Shown here: one piece after another, positions 36,700-46,725 of the stretch
How positions within the stretch are numbered: position 1 is the first letter of the stretch
Layout: each line of letters starts with the position of its first letter
From: Cryptomeria japonica
Taxonomy: Eukaryota; Streptophyta; Pinopsida; Cupressales; Cupressaceae
Assembly: GCF_030272615.1 (NCBI RefSeq)
Contig: NC_081415.1
Span: forward strand, 629,033,240-629,097,239
Length of the DNA: 64,000 nucleotides
Direction of reading: 5' to 3'
Made by a program: the position numbers and the translations under genes
The notes under the pieces: model-generated
Database searches by the model: none
What the model was told of the DNA's origin: nothing
The model's input: the letters and a program-made list of their open reading frames with translations, nothing else

Positions 36700-37707
36700 T
36701 CAAAATTCTTGCTTAACTTCTTCAACCATTTCTTTTCCTTTCAAACTAGGACCTTTGTTGTTTGCCAGTGATCCTTTACTTCTACAAAATTTATCAATAT
36801 GCCCAATTTTGTTACATGCATAGAAAGTCATATTATTCTTCTGAATAGCTTTCCCATAACCTATGCTAGTTTGTGTTCTGCATTGATTAGATAAGTGTCC
36901 AAATCTTCCACAAACATAACATTTTAACTTCATTCTACAATTCTCAGAGTTATGACCAACTTTGTTGCATTTTGAACATTGACCAGTGGGGGTGTTGATA
37001 TTTTGATAATTTCTAGATCTACATTGATTTGCTCTATGACCATACTTGTTACAGTTAAAGCATTTTCCATTAAATTTATAAGAAGTAGGTTGTCTGACTA
37101 GTTTGCTATGATCCTGTGTGTTTGCAGTACTAGATCTTTCACCAACTTCAAAGCCAATTCCACAAGTGTCACCTTTAGGTTTTTGATTCTTCAGCAAGTT
37201 ACCAAGTTCTTAGATTTTCTTGAATTTTTCTTTATGTTGATTTGCAGTATCTAGTTCTCTTTCTAAGACTTATTTCTATCTCATCAGTTCATTGGAGTCA
37301 TTCTGAGTGTGCATTAGATTTGTCTTCAACAAATCATTTTCATAACTGAGTCTTGTGTTTTCATTTGTAGCATCAGTTAGTCTTCTAGTCAAATCTTCTT
37401 CATTTTTCTTTCTATCTTCAATTTCTTTACAAAATCTCATAGTCATATCCTGCATCTCATTCTTTGTTGTCATGTTCTCTTGTTTTAGCTTGTTTATCAT
37501 ATCATTAAGAGTTTCTTTTTGATCATTCTCATTTTTCATCTTTTCACAAAGTTCTATTCTCTTGTTTCTTGAAATAGTAATATTTTTCTCAAGTGCTTGA
37601 ATAATATCCTGAGCATCCTTTAGATCATCTTCAAGTTTGATATTTTTCAATTTTTCTACATCATAGTCTGAGAGAGATCCTCCAAGTTGCTTCATCAAGT
37701 TTTCCAT
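36700..37707 (-). pseudogene. Copia-1 gag: coiled coil plus zinc knuckles
   Basis: The first part (37707-37276) is a heptad-rich coiled coil (MENLMKQLGG..., KMKNENDQKETLNDMINKLKQE). After stops near 37270 and 37210, the same frame continues at 37197-36700 with knuckles CFNCNKYGHRANQC, CSKCNKVGHNSENC and CYVCGRFGHLSNQC, plus a fourth, FYACNKIGHIDKFC, whose first Cys is Phe. Knuckles bind packaged RNA. Retaining gag without pol fits a parasite of an autonomous partner. Confidence 0.8.
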
Positions 37708-37764
37708 CTCTACCCATGTTAAAATCTTCCTGAAGCTATTAGGCTTCTAAAAATAGAGGACCAA

Positions 37765-37777
37765 GCTCTGATACCAA
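37765..37777 (-). promoter_or_regulatory. Primer-binding site of copia-1 (initiator tRNA-Met)
   Basis: The minus strand reads TTGGTATCAGAGC, one base from the LTR end ...CCTAACA. This is the standard copia primer site. Confidence 0.95.
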
Positions 37778-37778
37778 T

Positions 37779-38561
37779 TGTTAGGATTCCCACAGATGCT
37801 GAGAGGGGGGGTGAATTAGTATCTAACAGGTTAATAGATTTTCTTAACTTAAAACATGTAGAGCATATTAATACTGTGTACCGGTAAGCAGAACGTAATG
37901 CAATAAACAGAGATAAAATCAACTACATGAAAAACATACCATAACATAACGATTTAATGAGGAAACCCGGTGTGGGAAAAACCTCAGTGTGATTTGTGAC
38001 CCACAATATTCACTTACTGGCCAATAAGAGAATATTACTGCTACAAGAGGGGCCTGCACATGCAGGAAGGCCAATTGCCTAGAGCTCACTGCTCAAATAC
38101 AAAAATGGGAAGTCTCATTGACTTACAAAATGGATTGTATAAATCTAGTGTCTTGTACTGCTTCAAAATAGCATCTATAATATCGGATCCAGTACCGGTT
38201 TCTGCTCTGCTTCTTACATAAACCCTTAACCTATAATTTTGCCTAATTACATTCCTCTTCCTTACTTACAAATGTTCTACAATGATCTCTATTATATAAG
38301 AGTCATTTTACAACTTGCCAAGTCGGCTTACAATGATTTTACAAATAATAAACAAAATATATTACAACAAAAATCCTGTCGGCCTTTGTGTTGGTATGCT
38401 ACATTTCACTATCGATGCAGGTGATCTATGTGTCGGTGTAGAGTCCGATCTTGCTAGTGCCGGTGAACTGCCTTGCCGGTGACATAAGATTGTAAGGTTG
38501 CCATCAATGACAAAACCTTCAATCACCTACAATGTCTTATTGGAGTGTGCATATGCCAACA
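37779..38561 (-). repeat. 5' LTR of copia-1
   Basis: This is the partner of 31992-32798. The C-run hairpin is at 37794-37824. Promoter elements were not identified. Confidence 0.95.
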
Positions 38562-38700
38562 AGATTCCTTTCTTGCATTGGGCTATTCTTATGTGAGCAA
38601 GTAATTGTTCACTTGTTTTACACTTTTCTTAGAGAAGAGTTTCTTTAATAAGTAATGCACCTCTTCTCTACTCTTTCATTCTCTTGGAAAATGTACCTTT

Positions 38701-39916
38701 TGTTAGACAGTTCAAATAATCGTAAGACAATTGAGAGGGGGGTGAATTAGTTTTCACAGATTACCGGAACCATTAGGAATTTAAACTTTAATACCGGAAC
38801 CCAAAACATTAATACCGAAATAGCAATTAAACCAATTAAGCATAAACAATAATCATAGAATAAAATCCATCCACATAACACCAAGATTTGTATGTGGAAA
38901 ACCTGGTAAAGGAAAAAACCATGGTGGGAAGCCTACCCACAATTAAATAATACTTCTATAGTAAGTATGTGAATTATAATTAAGGTGCCTACACTGTAGG
39001 AAGGCCAACATCCTAGAGAACACTTCTCATTACAAAAGGAACCTCACTGTCTACACATAAATCCATACTACAATCGGGAGAAGTGTTGAACTGCAAAAGA
39101 TAACATCTCCTATGCCTAAGTACAGTTTCTATTAAGCTCAATACCAAAGGACTAAATCCTCTTACATAAACCCAATTCGATGTCCAATGATCAACCAACT
39201 CCTCTACCTGAATGATATTACATTATTCACACATTACATCCCTTGACCATGACCTCTAACCATAACCATGATGATCTACAATGAGATCTTACATCTATAT
39301 ATACAAACCATCGACCATAAACAATCAGGTCAGCCACCAGATAATAAACTAATTACATAATTACAAACCATGTCATCCTTAGACCAAAAAAATAATATCC
39401 AGTACATAGGACATTCTGAAAATACATCAATAGGTCCAATCCACACATTACATTAAAGTCGGTCCATAACCTAGATCAACTAGGACCCAATATAGGTCCA
39501 CATGCTATAATAATGATCTCCATCCACCAAGTCTCGAACATGATCACCAAAACATCTTGAAACTCCACCAGAAGTTGCACTAGCACCACTTATGCAATTC
39601 ATCAAAGATCTTCACCAAAAGCTCTGTAGGTGAAACCCTTGCCAGAACCAGAAAATAAGCTTCTAAGAAAATAAGATAGCATCTGATCACCAAACCAGAA
39701 CAAACTGACCAAATATGAGCATGAGTATCATGAACAAGACAATTCCATCACCAAACTATACTGGAGCCTACCAGATCATGCCAGATCCAGATCAACCAGA
39801 AACTACTCATCCTATCGAGACCAAAAGAGTGTCGATAAAGCTTGCAAACAACTAGTGTTGGCATCAATGACAAAACATCAATGTAACACATAATCAATTC
39901 CACCAAATGGCCAACA
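38701..39916 (-). repeat. 3' LTR of copia-2
   Basis: It aligns with 45555-46720 and ends ...ATGGCCAACA. The G-run hairpin at 38726-38755 has partly decayed arms. The same LTR family forms the target of element A at 17337-18143. Confidence 0.93.
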
Positions 39917-40343
39917 ATCTCCCCCTTTGGCATTGATGGCAACACTAGATGTGAAAAACATCTCTAAGTACCAAGAAATGCCAAACAAGTCTCCCCCAAT
40001 GGAAGACAACCAACAATCTCCCACATACAACTCTTAATGTCAATATCTCTCCCTTTTACTTTTCTTATTCATATCTCTCCTCCTATGACTTTTTCTTTTT
40101 CTTCCTTTATCTTTTTCTTATCACTATCTCTCCCCCTTTGACATCAATGCCAAAAATCTGACAAAAATATCAAAGCAAAAATATAAACTACTGAATCACA
40201 AAGCTGACTACTCCCCCTGAGCAGTAGAATCCCACATCAGTGCCATAATGAATAGTATCTCTGATAGTGCATGTTGAACTAATGCTAAACCGCATCAATC
40301 AAGTCTCTATCGGAGGGGCAGAAACTCCCAATCTATCTCTCGG
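39917..40343 (-). other. Copia-2 3' untranslated part with PPT and PPT-like blocks
   Basis: The PPT (minus CCAAAGGGGGAGAT) abuts the LTR at 39917-39930. Further pyrimidine blocks of the form TCTCCCCCTTTG recur at about 40126 and 40209. No coding sequence is seen. Confidence 0.8.
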
Positions 40344-40847
40344 TTACTTAAATGATTCTTTGGGCAAAGGTTTAGTGAAAATATCTACAATCTGCTCTTT
40401 AGTGTTCACATAAACTGGTCTAACTTCATTTGCTTCCACCTTTTCCTTCAAAAAGTTATACTTTATAGATATGTGCTTTGTTTTAGAATGAAATACCGAA
40501 TTATTTGATATATCAATAGCAGCAGATTTATCATAGTGAATAACTATTGGTACATTACAATCCACTTTTATATCCTTCAATATTTTCTTCATCCATAAAA
40601 CTTGTGTAGCAGGAGCAACATACTCAACTTCAGTAGTAGATAAAGAAGTACATGACTATTTCTTGTTGATCCATGAAACCAACTTCTTTCCAAGAAAGAA
40701 AGCTCCACCAGAAGTACTTTCCCGGTCATCAACATCTCCAGCCCAATCAGCATTTGTATATGCACATAAAGTAAAGTTATCATCCTTAGGGTACCACAAA
40801 CCATATTCTGATGTACCTTGTAAGTATCTAAAAATCCTTTTCACCAC
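40344..40847 (-). pseudogene. Copia-2 RNase H
   Basis: The first half has IFRYLQGTSEYGLWYP and AYTNADWAGDVDDRESTSGGAFFLG. The usual copia motif is 'DADWAG', and here the first catalytic Asp of that box reads Asn. After a TAG near 40656 the same frame gives MKKILKDIKVDCNVPIVIHYDKSAAIDIS, HIDIKY-like HISIKYNFLKE, and the C-terminal VDIFTKPLPKESF. It is broken and separated from RT by a solo LTR. Confidence 0.88.
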
Positions 40848-40862
40848 AATCTCATGATTTTT

Positions 40863-41910
40863 TGTTAGGTCCCAGAGACAACTGAGAGGGGGGGGGGATG
40901 AATCAGTTGTCCAATAAATTCAGCCAAAATTAACTTAACCAAAACTTAATGCTTAATACCGATAAACCAAACTTTATGCTGGTAGACAATTTTATTAGTT
41001 AATTGCAATACCGGTAAATATTAATGCATGAAACATGAAGACAATAACATCCACAACACATAACACAAATATTTGTACGTGGAAACCCTGTAAGGGAAAA
41101 AACCATGGTGGGAAGCCTTACCCACAATCAAATGATACTACTACAGATAGTATGTGTGTACAATATGGAGGCCAGCTGCCTAGAGCTCACTGCTCAATCA
41201 CAAAATGGGAGTCACGCTGACTACAATTGGATGGTTAAATCCAATGATAATGTACTGCTTAAAATAACCTCTTCATATGCTGGATTCAGTACTGGTTAGA
41301 ATCTGATTATCTTCCTCAAAACCTTCCTTCAACCTTCAAATGATGTTTGCATATGTAGCTCTTCTTATTTTTGCATATACCCTATTACAATCCTTTTTTC
41401 AATCGCACATCGATCTCACAAATGAGATCTTACATTTATACCATAACCTAAGACCAATTGAATAGGTTGGCTCACTAAAAGATATTACAATAAAATCAAT
41501 TACAAATAAATCAATAAGCGATGCATCATGTCGGCTCAATGCATTTACAACAATAATAAATCATCTCCATAATGTGTCGTGCAGATCTGGAATAAATATG
41601 CTTGTCGGTGCATAACATGGACCTATTTGTCGGTAACAGCAAATATGAAAACCCGAATAGATCAATAACCAAATCATCAAAACCAAGTGATCAAATGATG
41701 TCTTCAGCATAACCAGGTAGTCTCCAAGTCATTCCATGTGCTGGTGAATAATATAACCTGTTGGTGAACCAAATACCGGTGACTGTACATAAGTCATTGA
41801 CTTACCAGTGAACATAACCAAAGATCTCCAAGTGTTGATAAGTGTTGACAAGTGTTGACAAGTGTTGACATCAATGACAAAACCATATCAACATATCCAA
41901 AATACCAACA
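40863..41910 (-). mobile_element. Solo copia LTR nested in copia-2
   Basis: It begins TGTTAGGTCCC and ends ATACCAACA. The right flank is ATTTT and the left has ATTTT followed by one extra T, so the target duplication is probably ATTTT. The U5-type hairpin (GACAACTGA / TCAGTTGTC around a G-run) is at 40877-40911. A 10-bp unit AAGTGTTGAC is repeated four times at 41831-41870. No internal coding region is present. It lies between the RT C-terminus and RNase H. Confidence 0.9.
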
Positions 41911-41927
41911 ATTTTTCTAGGATCACT

Positions 41928-42837
41928 CTAAAATCTTGAAACAATACAAACAACATTCATAATGTTAGGCCTAGTCTGAGTTAAATAAAGCAGACCTCTA
42001 ATCATAGATTTGTATCTTGTAGGATTTACCAATGTAGAAACACCTTTTCTTGTCAATTTCCCACTTGTAACCATAGGAGTACTTACCGATTTAGAATATC
42101 CCATACTAAATTTCTTCAAACAATTCCTCGGCATATTTAGTTTGCCAGATGAAAATACCTTTGTCAGTTTGAGTAACCTACAAACCGAAGAAAAATTTCA
42201 TCTCACCAATCATACAAATCTCAAATTATTTCTTCATATTCTTATAAAATTCTATGCATAACTTATCTTCACCTCCAAAAATAATGTTATCAACAAATAC
42301 TTCAATTATCAGTATATCATAATCAATGATTTTATAATATAAATTACTGTGAACACTGACCTTAGTAAAACCAAGCTTCAAAAGATATTTATCCAATCTT
42401 ACATACCAAGCTCTAGGTGCTTGTATCAATCCATATAAAGCTTTCCTTAACCTGCAAACCATATTTGTATCATCTAATAGTGAAAAACCATCAGATTGCT
42501 CAATATAAACTTCCTCATCAAGATCCCCATTCAAAAATGCACATTTAACATCCATCTGATAAACCTTGTAGTTATTATAAGCATCATAGACAAGAAATAA
42601 TCTTATAGCTTCAATCCTAGCTATAGGTGCAAAAGTCTCTCCATAATCAATTCCTTATTTATGAGAATATCCTTTACAAACCAATCTAGCCTTATTCCTT
42701 ATAACTTGACCATCCTCCTTCAATTTATTCCTAAAAACCCATTTAGTTTTAATAACATTTTAATTTTTAGGCTGGGGAACCAAGGTCCATGTGTTATTTT
42801 TCTCAATCTAATCTAATTCTTCTTCCATAGCTTTCAA
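41928..42837 (-). pseudogene. Copia-2 reverse transcriptase
   Basis: Motifs in order are NTWTLVPQP (42.8 kb), KTKWVFRNKLKEDGQV, KARLVCKGYS, MDVKCAFLNGDLDEEVYIEQ, LRKALYGLIQAPRAWY, then FVDNIIFGG where active members have YVDD, so one catalytic Asp is Asn. The tail (42134-41928) has STPMVTSGKL and MIRGLLYLTQTRPNI. Frameshifts separate the parts. It is not functional. Confidence 0.9.
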
Positions 42838-43008
42838 CCAATATTAATCTTTACATGCCTCAGTTACTAATACTGGTTCAACTTGTGAAATTAAACATAC
42901 GTCATTAGTTGCCAGTCTTCTTCTCATCACTCTATTGTTGTTATCCCCAATGATCTGATCTTCTAAATGATTCAATCTCACATACCTAGGGGTCTTCTGA
43001 CTTACTGT

Positions 43009-44052
43009 TCATCTTCCATGTCCTTCAGTTACTGTAGAATTCTCTAATACTGGTGGAGTAACTGGTTCAACACTCTGTTTTGGTAAAGGTGCTACCAGTT
43101 CAGATATAATCATTTCCACTGCCGGTTCCTTCTCATAAACTCTTATTTGACTTTTGTTCAGCTCATCTACTTTGACATTAGCACTCTCTGCAATTCTTTG
43201 CAATCTCTTGTTATAACATCTATATGCTTTTCTTTCATTAGAATAACCAAGAAATATACCTTCATCACATCTAGGATCAAATTTCCCAATGATATCATCT
43301 CTCCTAATATAACATTTACTACCAAATATTTTGAAATTCTTAACTATAGGTGTATTTCCAAACCATAATTCATAAGGTATCTTATTAGTTTCTCCTTTTA
43401 TATGTACTCTGTTGAATGTATAAACCATTGTGCTCACTACTTCTTTCCAATAGATATGAGGTAGACCATCTTCCATTATCATTGTTCTAGCAGCATCCAA
43501 GATAGGTATGTTCTTCCTTTCCACAACTCCATTCTGTTGAGGTGTCTGAGGAGCAAAAAATTGTCTTCTTATACCATGCTTCTCACAAAAGTTATTAAAC
43601 TTATTGGATGTGAATTCTCCACCATGTTCTAACCTCAAACATTTAATCTTCAATCCTATCTCAGTTTCCACTTTAGCCTTAAATATTTTAAACTTTTCAA
43701 ATGCTTCAAATTCTTCTTTTAGAAAAGTAACCCACATCATTCTAGAATAATCATCAATGATTAGCATGAAATATCTATCACCTTGAAAAATTTTAACTCT
43801 AGCGGGGCCACACAAATCAAGTATGGATAAGATCAAGAACATGATTTGATTTATCGTGCACACTCCTAAAAGAGGTTCTGGCCTATTTACCCATTTGACA
43901 TTCTTTACATATCGGATTATAGGGCTTCATAATCTTAGGTATATCCCTAACTGCCTTAGTTGAACTGGTCTTCACAATGCAATCAAAATTCACATGATGC
44001 AACCTTTTATGCCATAGCTAACTCTCATCAATCTGTGTAATCAAACATGTCT
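43009..44052 (-). pseudogene. Copia-2 integrase
   Basis: Upstream (about 44050-43870) are remnants of the HHCC zinc finger (CKECQMGK). The core begins with FQGDRYFMLIIDDYSRMMWV (first Asp). The second catalytic position reads LRLEHGGEF, where LRxDxGGEF is usual, so Asp appears replaced by Glu. QNGVVERKN keeps the Glu. The copia GKEV-type C-terminal region with CDEGIFLGYSNERKAYRCYN follows. Pol order is integrase then RT, diagnostic of Ty1/copia. Confidence 0.9.
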
Positions 44053-44252
44053 TCTCACCGAAATATATTACCTTTTGTCTGTGTACCAGTTGCAATCTCC
44101 AAACCAGATCTATTAATGATTTTGCATTTTTCATCCTTGAACTGTAATTGAAACCCCTTATCTACCAATTGTCCTACACTCAAAATATTATGCCTTAAAC
44201 CGTCAACATAATAAACATTGTTAGTATTGTTCTTACCATCCAATTATATAGT

Positions 44253-44555
44253 TCATTTTTCTTTGATCATACATGCTTTGTCATCTCCAAATCTAACTAG
44301 AGTGCCATCAAATTCTTGCAAAGACAGAAACTTCCCTTTATCTTTAGTCATATGATGTGAACACCTGTTGTCAATTACCCATTCATCTTTGTCTTTAGTT
44401 TTAGTAGCAAGTGCCTTCTCTTCACGTACATTCTCTTCCAGTGCTGCAACATCTTCCTTGATAGCCAGTAACACCCATTCCTTCCCATTGTCAGAACCAC
44501 TAGTAGAGTCTTTTGTCGGTTCATCATCAGAATCAGTGATGCCTTCCTCATCCAC
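44253..44555 (-). pseudogene. Copia-2 protease region
   Basis: The segment EWVIDNRCSHHMTKDKGKFLSL is the copia protease start. Active members read WxxDSGCSHHM, so the DSG box is DNR here and catalysis would be lost. It is followed in the same frame at 44243-44055 by VYYVDGLRHNILSVGQL, the protease-integrase linker of copia elements. Confidence 0.85.
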
Positions 44556-44801
44556 TATGTAGCATGATTTGCCTTTGTTTTTCCTATAGTTATACTTGTT
44601 TTGATATCCAAGTTTAGGCTTAAAAGATCTTCTAACTCTTTCTTAAAATCTTGAATTTCTTTCAAGACATCTAGATGCAAAATGACCAATCTTATTACAT
44701 GCAAAACATTTAAAAGGTGTTTTTCCTTCATACTTAATTCCTACCGGTCCTTTAGGTACTCTTCTAGCAAATAGTGCTTCAACTTGCTCAAACTCATCAT
44801 C

Positions 44802-45496
44802 TTATCTCTTCGTATCTTCTAATTCCTTTGCATACAAATCTTTCCAGTATTGCTTACCGGTTGTAGATGTAGATGCATGAAAAGAAGGTTCATTCTTCAT
44901 AGCTCCAGAAGGTCCAAATTCTTCAAGCTCAAAAGTAGATTGTTTACCAACCAAAGTATCTTTGTTGATAGATGTATTAGCCATTGTTCTCAACTCATTA
45001 ATAGAGGTAGCCTTCATTTTGTAAGCTGGTGGTAGGGCTCTCAACACTTTAGAAACAATTTCATCTTCTCTCAGAGTTCCACTATAACATTGAATTCCCA
45101 TAACAATCTCATTTACCCAGTAACCATTAAGTTTAGAAATATTCACTATAGGGTCACCTTCATTAAGAGTCTCCAACTTATCCCATATAGCCTTTCCAGA
45201 TGATTTGTTGGTTAATCCCATTATTTGCTGATCAGAAAGTGCACACAAGAGGGCTTCTCTTTCTCTACAATCATTCTCAAGCTCCTTGTCCAGGTTTTCT
45301 AGAGGAGGATTGCCAGATCCCAAGTTATAGGGTGTGACACAATTCTATGTGATCTCCAAATATCCTTACCAAGACATCTCAGATGACTTTCCATCGGAAT
45401 CTTCCATACTATGTAATTTGTCCCATCAAGCTTCAGAATATCCCTTCGAAAGATAGCTCTAGAAGAATTGCATGAACTTGAAATGTTAGTAGCCAT
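44802..45496 (-). pseudogene. Copia-2 gag
   Basis: The N-terminal part (45496-45340) has KLDGTNYIVWKIPMESHLRCLG, the typical copia Gag opening. After a frame change, 45323-44802 contains GKAIWDKLETLNEGD, REDEIVSKVLRALPPAYKM and TSINELRT, the UBN2-like Gag body. Knuckle remnants lie just downstream (about 44720-44670: ACNKIGHFASRC-like, degraded). The start codon is the ATG at 45496. Confidence 0.85.
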
Positions 45497-45541
45497 AGGA
45501 TCAACCTCAAGAGGTTAAGCTTTCTGTAGAGAGGACCAAAC

Positions 45542-45553
45542 CTTTGATACCAA
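45542..45553 (-). promoter_or_regulatory. Primer-binding site of copia-2
   Basis: The minus strand reads TTGGTATCAAAG next to the LTR end. It matches initiator tRNA-Met except where G became A. Confidence 0.88.
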
Positions 45554-45554
45554 T

Positions 45555-46720
45555 TGTTAGACAGTTCAAATAACTGGAAGACAACTGAGAGGGGGGGTGG
45601 GAATCAGTTGTCACAGATTACCAGAACCATTAACAATTTAAACTTTAATACCGGAATAAAAGTTAAAGCAATTAAGCATAAACAATAATCACAGAATAAA
45701 ATCCATCCACATAACACCAAGATTTGTATGTGGAAAACCTGTCAAAGGGAAAAACCACAGTGGGAAGCCTACCCACAATCAGATCATACTTATGAAGTAA
45801 GTATGTGAATTACAATTAAGGGGCTTGCACTTGCAAGAAGGCCAACAACCTAGAGCGCACTACTCATCACAAAAGGAGCCTCACTGACTACATAGAAATC
45901 CAGACTATAATTCAAAGAAGTGTTGAACTGCAAAAGATAGCATCTCCTATTCCTAAGTATAGTTCCAATTAAGCTCAATACCAGAGGACTAAATCCTCTT
46001 ACATAAACCCAATTCAATCTCCAATGATTGACCAGCTCCGATGCCTGAATTATATTACATTATTCGCATATTACATCCCTTGACCATGACCTCTAACCTT
46101 AACCATGATGATCTACAATGAGAGCTTACATGTATATATACAAATCATTAACCATAAACAATTAGCTCAGCCACCAGATAATAAACCAATTACATAATTA
46201 CAAACCATGTCAACCTTAGACCAAACAAATAATATCCAACACATCAAGATGTCCAATCCACACATTACATTAAAGTCGGTCCACAACCTAGATCAACTGG
46301 GACCCAATATAGGTCCACATGCTACAGTAATGATCTCCATCTACCAAGTCTCAAACATGATCACCAACAACATCCTGGAATTCCATCAAAAGCTGCACCA
46401 ACACCACTTATGCAATTCATCAAATATTTTCACCAAAAGCTCTGTCGGTGAAACCCTCGCCAGAACCATAAACTAATCTTCTAAGAAAATAGGATAGCAT
46501 CCTATCATCAGACCAAAACCAACTGACCAAATATGAGCTTGAGTATCATGAACAAGCCAATTCCATCACCAAACTATACTGGAGCCTACCGAATCATGTC
46601 AGATCTAGATCAACCAGAAACCACTCATCCTATCGAGACCAGAAGGGTTCTGGTAAAGCATCCAAAGAACTAGTGATGGAATCAATGAAACACATAACAA
46701 ATTCCACCAAATGGCCAACA
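45555..46720 (-). repeat. 5' LTR of copia-2
   Basis: This is the partner of 38701-39916. The hairpin at 45580-45612 keeps the full stem GACAACTGA / TCAGTTGTC. Confidence 0.93.
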
Positions 46721-46725
46721 CCTTT

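Larger units (their letters stand above)
31992..38561 (-). mobile_element. Copia-1: non-autonomous copia-type element (6.57 kb)
   Basis: LTRs are at 31992-32798 and 37779-38561. On the minus strand they start TGTTGGCATATG and end CCTAACA. The 5-bp target duplication AGATT is at 31987-31991 and 38562-38566. The PBS matches initiator tRNA-Met and the PPT is AAAGGGGGAGAT. It encodes a copia-like gag with four knuckles and a large extra ORF, but no protease, integrase or RT. It therefore needed another element for mobility. It interrupts element D. Confidence 0.95.
38701..46720 (-). mobile_element. Copia-2: decayed copia-type element (8.0 kb)
   Basis: LTRs are at 38701-39916 and 45555-46720, with target duplication CCTTT at 38696-38700 and 46721-46725. 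It carries gag, protease, integrase, RT and RNase H in the order typical of copia (integrase before RT). Several frameshifts and catalytic substitutions are present. A solo LTR (40863-41910) splits RT from RNase H. It sits in element D only 135 bp from copia-1. Confidence 0.95.
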
